From JAHFOW01 sp964370795 (GTDB lineage Bacteria; Planctomycetota; Brocadiia; Brocadiales; Brocadiaceae): a stretch of DNA of 14,737 bases. Below the pieces are notes generated by a model. The model worked only from the letters and a program-made list of their open reading frames with translations. It did no database searches and had not been told where the DNA came from. Positions 6,773-12,080 of this stretch are shown piece by piece. The translations under genes and the position numbers were made by a program. How positions within the stretch are numbered: the first letter of the stretch is position 1; every line of letters starts with the position of its first letter. The stretch lies in the NCBI GenBank assembly GCA_964370795.1, contig CAYJME010000066.1, forward strand, positions 1 to 14,737, read 5' to 3'.

Positions 6773-7094
6773 CATTGGTGTTATTGCCACAATCGCGTTA
6801 CGTAATAACGATAATTCCGTGGATATGATTTGGCATAACAACGCAGGAATCCAATCGAATGTGTACAAAATGTTTCGGTATGTGATTCCAACACGTAAGA
6901 ATCATATTGCCGAATTTGTTCATTTGCATGGTTTCATCAGAAATTTTCCCAAACAGGCATTTTCTGTTTTCTGTACATAAGGTCACAAAATATGCGCCCG
7001 GCCTGGTATAATCGTATCCCTCCAGCCGTATTGAACGGCGATGGTGTTTTTTAGGATCGTAGTTTGTATTTTTGTTTTGTTGCATGGTTGTTTT

Positions 7095-7100
7095 ATTATA
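7095..7100 (-). promoter_or_regulatory. -10 box (TATAAT) upstream of RAYT-2
   Basis: Identical context to RAYT-1: TATAAT on the minus strand, nine bases before the ATG, with no Shine-Dalgarno. It is conserved because the whole leader is duplicated. Confidence 0.33.
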
Positions 7101-7145
7101 TGGTTTTTTACGATTACATTGGTTGTTGATTGTTAATTGTTGATT

Positions 7146-7217
7146 GTAGGGGCGAAACATTTTCCGTGACAGGATCCTGACACAATTTTAAGGGTGAGGA
7201 AAATGCTTCGCCCCTAC
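7146..7217. repeat. REP pair R6 (72 bp), upstream of RAYT-2
   Basis: Arms GTAGGGGCGAAACATTTTCC and GGAAAATGCTTCGCCCCTAC, with one arm mismatch. It is the right-hand REP of the RAYT-2 element and lies about 19 bases beyond the stop codon of the restriction-gene relic at 7236. Confidence 0.9.
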
Positions 7218-7235
7218 GTTTTAGCGTTTTACATT

Positions 7236-7378
7236 TTATGGTTCATTGTCGTCATAATCCCGTCCCATGCGGTATTTGATGTCGTAGTTGATGCCTGTCC
7301 TGAGCTAAGCCGAAGGGATGAAATCCAATTCCTCATCGGTGAAACCGTAATGTTCGGCTAATACTGTGTCTATCGTGT
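7236..7378 (-). pseudogene. Relic B: 3' end of a second Eco57I-type restriction gene
   Basis: Translated on the minus strand it reads DTVLAEHYGFTDEELDFI, then an inserted 24 bp repeat containing an in-frame TAG, then NYDIKYRMGRDYDDNEP and a stop. The first part matches the end of the large restriction/methylase gene (DKVLAQHYGFTDEELDFIINYDIKYRMG) codon by codon. Upstream it is cut off where the C-rich repeat at 7391 begins, so only about 45 codons survive. Its 3' half (7227-7343) is a near copy of 6294-6410 at the end of RAYT-2. Confidence 0.75.
7294..7317. repeat. 24 bp repeat inserted in relic B
   Basis: This is the same element as at 6361-6384, in the same orientation and at the same codon. 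It differs by one base (CCTGAGCTAAGCC), and that change creates a TAG in the coding frame. Confidence 0.75.
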
Positions 7379-7390
7379 TATTTCACCTTA

Positions 7391-7423
7391 GTCCCCCTTA
7401 TCAAAGGGGACTTAGGGGGTTGT
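7391..7423. repeat. C-rich hairpin unit B, 3' side of DUF559-1
   Basis: GTCCCCCTTATCAAAGGGGAC is a hairpin, followed by TTAGGGGGTTGT, the single-stranded flank of the unit. The stop codon of DUF559-1 lies inside it, and the last codons (ACA ACC CCC TAA) are repeat sequence. On its left it abuts restriction-gene relic B. Confidence 0.85.
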
Positions 7424-7786
7424 CTTTTTCTTTTCATATTCTACAACCCAGTTTTCGATTGATTGTGCCACGGCGCGTATATCTTTTTTAACATCCCACT
7501 CATAAAATCGTAACACAGATAGACCAAGTGATTCTAGTTTTTGCTGCCGTATCTTGTCACTTTCTCCCTTGTCATTATGACTGATTCCATCAATCTCAAC
7601 TACCAGTTTTAATTCACTACAAAAGAAATCAACAATATAATCATCTATCGGCTTTTGCCTCATGAACTGATAGCCTTTTATTTTCCTGCCTTTCAATACA
7701 TTCCAAAGTAAAACCTCAGATAATGTATTCCTTTTTCTGAGTTCTCTGGATAGTGCTTTTAGTTTTGGGTTATAGTAAATCTTCAT
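7412..7786 (-). CDS. DUF559-1: Vsr-like endonuclease-domain protein (124 aa)
   Basis: This is a DUF559 protein of the Vsr/PD-(D/E)XK nuclease superfamily, which makes it a probable DNA nicking or cleaving enzyme. Seen in sequence are TLSEVLLWNVLKGRKIKGYQF near the N-terminus (Glu24), IVDFFCSELKLVVEIDG with Asp53, Glu64 and Asp66, His70 nearby, and SLGLSVLRFYEWDV toward the end. Asp53 and the Glu64/Asp66 pair are the likely catalytic acids. I start it at ATG 7786. An in-frame ATG at 7849 would add 21 residues, but those (NPLNPPLLRGTK) are just the flanking repeat translated. No clear Shine-Dalgarno is present. The C-terminal TTP and stop also come from the repeat. It is about 80% identical by eye to DUF559-2 (11513-11890) and sits at the 3' end of the restriction gene. 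Confidence 0.85.
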   Translation of the reverse strand: MKIYYNPKLKALSRELRKRNTLSEVLLWNVLKGRKIKGYQFMRQKPIDDYIVDFFCSELKLVVEIDGISHNDKGESDKIRQQKLESLGLSVLRFYEWDVKKDIRAVAQSIENWVVEYEKKKTTP

Positions 7787-7798
7787 ATTATTTATCTT

Positions 7799-7835
7799 AG
7801 TCCCCCTTAGCAAAGGGGGATTCAGGGGGTTGTGT
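7799..7835. repeat. C-rich hairpin unit C1, 5' side of DUF559-1
   Basis: The hairpin CCCCCTTAGCAAAGGGGG is followed by ATTCAGGGGGTTGTG. It lies 13 bases upstream of the DUF559-1 start codon and is in the same orientation as unit B on the other side of the gene. Confidence 0.85.
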
Positions 7836-7853
7836 TTTTGTTTTTGCATAAAA

Positions 7854-7890
7854 CAACCCCCTTGCCCCCTTTATTAAGGGGGATTCAACA
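7854..7890. repeat. C-rich hairpin unit C2, inverted relative to C1
   Basis: ACAACCCCCTTGCCCCC begins the unit, with hairpin CCCCCTTTATTAAGGGGG. It is the reverse complement type of C1, separated by a T-rich spacer ending GCATAAAA. The same C1-spacer-C2 order recurs upstream of DUF559-2 (11945-12028). Its right end is only about four bases from the stop codon of the restriction gene. Confidence 0.85.
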
Positions 7891-7893
7891 CGC

Positions 7894-8850
7894 TCAATCC
7901 TCTGAGTCCAGTTCTTTACCCATGCGATATTTGATGTCGTAGTTGATAATGAAATCCAATTCCTCATCGGTGAAGCCGTAATGCTGGGCTAATACCTTGT
8001 CTATTTCGTCTATGATGGGTTTGGAGAGCCTCGGATAAAATTCTTGATATGTAATATTCCCTGTTTTTGCAGAGACCTTTTCTCTTAATCGACTATTCTT
8101 TTTATAATCAATCATTAAATCATCACAAAGTTTTAAGAGGATTTTTAGATTTTCAGATTTCAAATCAGTTATTGAAAATGGAAATTCCTTTAAGTCACTT
8201 GGATTTAGATCTCTACAATTAGTTGTAAGAATGAAGTACCAATAAAATAGACTGCTACTCAATACTGAGATAATTACCTTTTTATCAGACTCTGATTTAA
8301 AAAAAAGATAATTTTCTCGACTTGAGACAGTTTGGACTCCATTCAAAATGAAATTAGGCCTAAAATTTGTAAATACTTTCCAATATCTACCGCCACCTAT
8401 TCGGTAGAAAATTTTGTGTTGACCTTCTCTTTGTAAATCAAAAGCTAATATTTTTCCCCTTTTCTTTATTTTTGTTAAAACATCATTCTCAATTTTGTAA
8501 CCAATTTTAGGCATTACGTAATCTTTAGCCTGCAATGAATTTTCAGTATAAGTGGGTTTTTCGAACAAAATCACCCTCTCTTCTGAATTCCATTTTATAA
8601 AAGAAGTCGTATGAATTAATTCAGAGTTTTTCTTAGGTGAGACAATAAAAATTGTAAGCAAAACTTCTGCTCCAGTAAACAGTTTGCTTGGCCTTTCGGC
8701 ATAATTGCTCAACCAAACTTCTCTTAAATTAAAAGATAGTTTTTGTATACACTCCATCCGTTGTGTACAAATAACACTTATTGGTACAATTAGGCTAAAA
8801 TAACCTTTTTCGGAGATTATTCTTCTTGCCCACCAAATAAGTTTCCACAT
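7894..8850 (-). pseudogene. Restriction gene, C-terminal segment (target recognition and tail)
   Basis: This 318-codon open segment begins in KGYFSLIVPISVICTQRM, the conserved strand after the NPPY motif. It covers the probable target-recognition domain (rich in aromatic residues around KVFTNFRPNFILNGVQTVSS and SSLFYWYFILTTNCRDLNPSDLKEFPF) and ends YGFTDEELDFIINYDIKYRMGKELDSED. Its apparent ATG lies in coding sequence for CGNL/MWKL and is not a real start. The coding DNA is more A+T-rich than the upstream half, as is common for swapped recognition domains. Confidence 0.8.
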
Positions 8851-9155
8851 TCCTGAACATGATAATTAATCAAAGTATAATCTTTTCTTACTTTGGAATA
8901 CTCCACATACGGTGGATTACCAATAATGACATCGAACCCACCTTTATCATGTATAATCTCATAAAACTCTGCAAACCAGTGGAAGGGTTGATGGGTGGCC
9001 TTCCAATTTTCAAAGTCCTTCGGCTTTCTCTCAACATCGACAGAATAGATTTGAGCGAGATAGACATTCAACTTTTCATTTAACATTTTCAGTCGTTCTT
9101 CTAATCCCTTTTGGCGCCGCTCATTGCCGGGCTGCCAATAAGCATCTGAGAATCT
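8817..9155 (-). pseudogene. Restriction gene, NPPY segment
   Basis: Between two frame breaks this segment encodes RRQKGLEERLKMLNEKLNVYLAQIYSVD, then FHWFAEFYEIIHDKGGFDVIIGNPPYVEY, the adenine-methylase catalytic motif IV, and YTLINYHVQECGNLF. The frame is open from about 9150, upstream of the first ATG at 9086. The shift into the next segment occurs around TTATTTGGTGGGC (8833-8845). Confidence 0.82.
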
Positions 9156-10640
9156 TTAAAGTGCTCATACGCCATCTTTATCATTTCTGCCTGTTCTTTT
9201 ATCTCTTCTATCTCCTTCTTATAAAATGTGAGTTTAAATACCTTTTCCACTTCTTCAAGCCTTGCAAAGCCCACAAGGGTATTGCCAGCACGGATATTGA
9301 AATCAATATCGGGCAGCGGCTCTAATCCCTGATTTGGTTTTTTATAATCCACGTCTACCGTTGCCACCAATTTCAGGAATAACCTCAGCTTGGCAATTTC
9401 TACGGCCTCATGCATGATGTCCACGCCGTAGATGTTTTTTAGTATTATGTTCTTATAAATGAAATATTGAAGGTTGGGGTGTTCGGGTGATTTGACTGCC
9501 TTTAAGGTATCTTCAAAGAATTTGTATTTGGACACACCCCTTTGTCGCCTTTCGAGAGGGGAATTGTTGGCATCTGCGACAAAGGCCTCCATACGCTGAA
9601 TGCACGCCTCGTATAGTGGCCCAAGGATATTGATTGCGGCAAACAGGAATGCACCCGAACCGCAAGTGGGATCGAGTATGGATATGTTTAATAATGCCTT
9701 ATAAAAGTGTTTGATGAATTCGGGATCGTCGCTGCTTTCAATGACATCCTGCGAAAACTGCCGGATGTTGAGGTTGTACGTGATAAAGTCGTTTATCTCA
9801 TGGACCTCACCGTTTTCGATCTTTGTCTTTACCTCTGTATAGCGTCTCCTTCTTTCGACCACCTCGCGCCATATCTCCGTGGGTAGTCCGTGTTCAGGCG
9901 GGGCGGGTTTATTCCACAATGTTCGTTGAGACACATCATTCAATCCTTCAGCAATTTCGGGTGGCAATGGTAATGGTAGGGGCGAGGCGTTCTCTGATGT
10001 TTGTAATGGTTTTGGAGGCTCGATATATTGAATGGGAGATTGCTTCGCTTCGCTCGCAATGACAGCCGTTGATTGCAATAGCTTTGAAGAATCAACATCT
10101 TGTGCTGTGGATGAATAGTGTGTGGATTGTGCGGGAGAATGCTTCGCCCCTACAGTGTCAACGATACCGTGTTTGACTGCGTCATGGATGTATTTGTCCG
10201 GATCGGTTTGTATCAACTTCCAGATTTCACCATCGGGGCTGAATGGTTTTGGATAATGCCTTTTTACCTCATCGAATAGATAGGGGATGATGCAGTTTTT
10301 ACTGATGTAGTCCGTGATGTCCTCTTTTGTGTAATATGCCCCCATGGACGCACGGTCGTTGATGTATTTTTCGAATATGTAACCAATGACATCAGGGTTT
10401 ATGTCTTTGCCTGCGGCAGTAATGCGCGTATCCAGGTGCCATTCGTACTGGTCAAAGAAGCCGAATACCTGCTCAAATGCCTCATCTGCTATCTCGATGT
10501 TGGCGTAGTTCTGCTCTATGTGGTGTGCATCAAACAAACCGCCATTGAGATAGGGCACAATGCCGATTTCATTAATGATTTCAGGATTTCTTTCAGACGA
10601 ACCGAGTCCTTTATGGAAGAGGATGAGCAGGAGTTTCTAT
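9101..10640 (-). pseudogene. Restriction gene, methylase motif I segment with REP-derived insertion
   Basis: The segment encodes FLLILFHKGLGSSERNPEIINEIGIVPYLNGGLFDAHHIE, IFEKYINDRASMGAYYTKEDITDYI (the usual helical lead-in to the methylase), SILDPTCGSGAFLFAAINIL (S-adenosylmethionine-binding motif I) and NIYGVDIMHEAVEIAKLRLFLKL. Between IVDT and the KTLW/WREVVERRRRY region lies an unusually Ser/Pro-rich stretch that is translated repeat DNA (9976-10153). The frame continues upstream of the first ATG at 10558 to about 10638, where it meets the N-terminal segment. It ends in a stop at 9101 after a shift near 9150. Confidence 0.83.
9976..10153. repeat. Expanded REP pair R7 (178 bp) inside the methylase gene
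   Basis: The left arm GTAGGGGCGAGGCGTTCTC and right arm GAGAATGCTTCGCCCCTAC are REP family 1 arms, but the centre is about 140 bases instead of 30. Within that centre lies another repeat type at 10034-10065 (GGGAGATTGCTTCGCTTCGC...CAATGACAG), which encodes the peptide VIASEAKQS seen as a translated repeat in many genomes. The whole block is open in the methylase frame and encodes about 59 residues. Confidence 0.8.
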
Positions 10641-11370
10641 AAAATGAGTAAAACTTGTCCTTGCCTTTTTTCTCCTGAGTGGCTTTCAGTCTGTTTTTCA
10701 AATAGTCTTTGTTATTATCCAGAAATCCCTTTTTCTGGATAAAATAGATGAACATCAGGCGGTTCAGCATGAGGGATGCATACCAATCCTTATCTATATT
10801 TTCACTGATGCCTTTGATGAAGTTTAAAAATGAGGTGTGTTCTTTCTTGAACTGGTCATAAAACCGCTTTGTAACCTTTTCCGCATTGGTATTGAATTGC
10901 TCTTGTACGGAGAATTTAACATCCACGATGCTGATCTTTTCTTCGTCATCAATGGAGAAGAAAAGCCCTTTGAGTTTCTGGAACAATAATTCTGGTTCCT
11001 GATGTGCATAGTAATTCGTCTCTCGTACTGCCGTCGGCTTTCCTTGTTCACGGATAACCAATTGCCAGATTTGATGTTTATTGGGTGCATCACAGAATAT
11101 AATGAGGTGTTCAAAATAGAGTTTGGTGACGGCGCTGTCTATCTTTTTTCTGATATGGTAATCGGGCATCTTGCCATTGTTCTTTGGTAAACAGGCAAAG
11201 ACGACAAATCCCTTTTTTTCAGCTACCGCCTCCAGGGTGTACAATGCATTTTCAACGGCTATCTGTTCTTTTTTCCTTACGCTATCCCATCCCAATTCAT
11301 TAAAAAGCTCTTTGAATTGAAAGTTTTTTATTAGCTGGTTAAAACGTGTTTTGTCTATGGATATAGTCAT
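10516..11370 (-). pseudogene. Restriction gene, N-terminal segment
   Basis: It begins MTISIDKTRFNQLIKNFQFKELFNELGWD, the typical opening of large Eco57I-like proteins, and runs through KVTKRFYDQFKKEHTSFLNFIKGI and WYASLMLNRLMFIYFIQKKGFLDNN. After FYSFYRN it leaves frame near 10636, and the last ~45 codons (SCSSSSIKD...) are out-of-frame read-through. No strong Shine-Dalgarno precedes the ATG at 11370. A GGA lies nine bases upstream. Confidence 0.82.
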
Positions 11371-11448
11371 TGTTTAAATCCAAAACATCTTTCAATTTGT
11401 TATGGTAAATATGGGGCTATAGAATTCTAAAATATTTACATGGTATGA

Positions 11449-11487
11449 ACAACCCCCTTTATCCCCCTTTTTTAAGGGGGATTTCCT
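11449..11487. repeat. C-rich hairpin unit D1
   Basis: ACAACCCCCTTTATCCCCC begins a unit with hairpin CCCCCTTTTTTAAGGGGG. It faces D2 (11490-11526) head to head around a TCCTCA spacer, so the pair forms a long palindrome of two units. It lies about 80 bases upstream of the restriction gene start. Confidence 0.85.
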
Positions 11488-11489
11488 CA

Positions 11490-11526
11490 AGTCCCCCTTA
11501 GCAAAGGGGGAGTCAGGGGGTTGTTG
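11490..11526. repeat. C-rich hairpin unit D2, 3' side of DUF559-2
   Basis: The hairpin CCCCCTTAGCAAAGGGGG is followed by AGTCAGGGGGTTGTTG. The stop codon of DUF559-2 (TGA at 11513-11515) is inside this unit, as with DUF559-1 and unit B. Confidence 0.85.
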
Positions 11527-11890
11527 CTTTTTTCTTCTCAAATTCCTCAATCCTTATTTCAATTGTTTTTATTACAGCATGAATATCCTTTTTAACATCC
11601 CACTCATAAAACCGCAGTACTGATAGTCCCAGCGACTCTAATTTCTGCTGCCTAATCTGGTCTTTCTCAGATTTATCATTATGACTAATACCATCGATTT
11701 CAATTACCAATTTTAACTTACTACAAAAGAAATCAACGATATAATTATCAATTGGTTTTTGTCGCATAAATTGATAGCCTTTTATCTTTCGGGCTTTCAA
11801 TTTATTCCAGAGCAGGACTTCTGATAAAGTACCCTTTTTTCTGAGTTCTCTGGAGAGGGTTTTCAGTTTTGGATTATAATGAATCTTCAT
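11513..11890 (-). CDS. DUF559-2: Vsr-like endonuclease-domain protein (125 aa)
   Basis: This is the second copy of the DUF559 nuclease, with the same motif order as DUF559-1: TLSEVLLWNKLKARKIKGYQF, IVDFFCSKLKLVIEIDG (acidic pair in EID) and SLGLSVLRFYEWDVKKDI. The product is presumed to be a Vsr/PD-(D/E)XK nuclease of unknown DNA target. The ATG at 11890 aligns exactly with the start chosen for copy 1. It ends KKATTP-stop, where the ACA ACC CCC TGA codons belong to repeat D2. It lies between the helicase and the methylase, with C-rich units on both sides, so it probably moved into the restriction operon as a cassette. Confidence 0.86.
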   Translation of the reverse strand: MKIHYNPKLKTLSRELRKKGTLSEVLLWNKLKARKIKGYQFMRQKPIDNYIVDFFCSKLKLVIEIDGISHNDKSEKDQIRQQKLESLGLSVLRFYEWDVKKDIHAVIKTIEIRIEEFEKKKATTP

Positions 11891-11903
11891 TTCAGTGTAT
11901 TTT

Positions 11904-11938
11904 ACAACCCCCTTTGTCCCCCTAGTTTAAGGGGGATT
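11904..11938. repeat. C-rich hairpin unit E1
   Basis: ACAACCCCCTTTGTCCCCC leads into the hairpin CCCCCTAGTTTAAGGGGG. It is paired head to head with E2 across a TTCCCTCA spacer, exactly as D1 is with D2. It lies 14 bases upstream of the DUF559-2 start codon. Confidence 0.85.
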
Positions 11939-11944
11939 CCCTCA

Positions 11945-11979
11945 AGTCCCCCTTAGTAAAGGGGGATTCAGGGGGTTGT
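11945..11979. repeat. C-rich hairpin unit E2
   Basis: AGTCCCCCTTAGTAAAGGGGG followed by ATTCAGGGGGTTGTG is nearly identical to unit C1. With E3 it recreates the C1-spacer-C2 arrangement found beside DUF559-1, including the spacer ending CATAAAAC. Confidence 0.85.
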
Positions 11980-11995
11980 GTTGTTCTTACATAAA

Positions 11996-12028
11996 ACAAC
12001 CCCCTTACCCCCTTTTTTAAGGGGGAAT
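11996..12028. repeat. C-rich hairpin unit E3
   Basis: ACAACCCCCTTACCCCC with hairpin CCCCCTTTTTTAAGGGGG, inverted relative to E2. It is the outermost unit of the cluster on the helicase side. Confidence 0.85.
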
Positions 12029-12057
12029 TCGGTGCGCAACGCTGAACTATTTTACAA

Positions 12058-12078
12058 GGAAATTGATTCGCCCCCTAC
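12058..12078. repeat. Degenerate half REP next to the helicase stop
   Basis: GGAAATTGATTCGCCCCCTAC resembles a single right arm of REP family 1 (GGAAAATGCTTCGCCCCTAC) with several differences. No matching left arm is present. It starts two bases beyond the helicase stop codon at 12081-12083, echoing the way intact REPs abut stop codons elsewhere in the window. Confidence 0.5.
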
Positions 12079-12080
12079 AT

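Larger units (their letters stand above)
6303..7085 (-). pseudogene. RAYT-2: REP-associated Y1 transposase with a nonsense codon
   Basis: A second copy of the transposase, close to RAYT-1 along its whole length, upstream leader included. It starts at 7085 (MQQNKNTNYDPKKHHRRS), has the HUH motif in VVMPNHIHGIIVIT, and then meets a TAA at 6798-6800 where RAYT-1 has GAA (ITERD). There is no frameshift: the same frame continues through the REP-encoded peptide (6701-6772), the tyrosine helix LWQRNYYEHIVRNE, and the tail. The tail differs from RAYT-1 by an in-frame 24 bp insertion (FIPSAKLRTGISYDIK) and ends RDYDDNEP. As it stands only a 95-residue product with the HUH but no tyrosine would be made, so it is probably inactive unless supplied in trans or misread. 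Confidence 0.88.
7894..11370 (-). pseudogene. Eco57I-type restriction-modification adenine methylase, broken by three frameshifts
   Basis: Once read through its frame breaks, this is a ~1150-codon Eco57I-like protein that would methylate adenine N6 and, in related type IIG enzymes, also cleave DNA. Order: N-terminal domain (10640-11370), DPTCGSGAF methylase motif I near 9660, NPPY motif IV at 8907-8921, then a target-recognition-like region and the ELDFIINYDIKYRMG tail. Frame is lost near 10636 (FYRN-FLLILFHKGLG needs one added base), near 9150 (a TC dinucleotide seems duplicated), and near 8840 (GNLF/WWARR). A REP-derived composite (9976-10153) is inserted in frame. It follows the helicase gene in the same direction, with DUF559-2 between them. 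No PD-(D/E)XK motif is obvious to me in the N-terminus. As sequenced it cannot make a full-length enzyme. Confidence 0.85.

Noticed and set aside
4461..7217. Regularly recurring repeats as a CRISPR array
   Set aside because: The repeats are long inverted pairs at irregular distances of hundreds of bases, with genes between them, and there are no equal-length spacers.
7787..7849. N-terminal extension of DUF559-1 (NPLNPPLLRGTK)
   Set aside because: These codons are the C-rich repeat translated, and the second DUF559 copy starts cleanly at the equivalent MKI.
8817..9086. Separate small gene starting at the ATG at 9086
   Set aside because: The frame is open upstream with residues that continue the methylase (RRQKGLEERLK), so this is an internal methionine of a broken larger gene.
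8830..10640. Programmed frameshifting or phase variation of the restriction gene
   Set aside because: None of the break points has a long homopolymer, simple repeat tract or slippery heptamer with a following structure. Three breaks in one gene look like decay or error.
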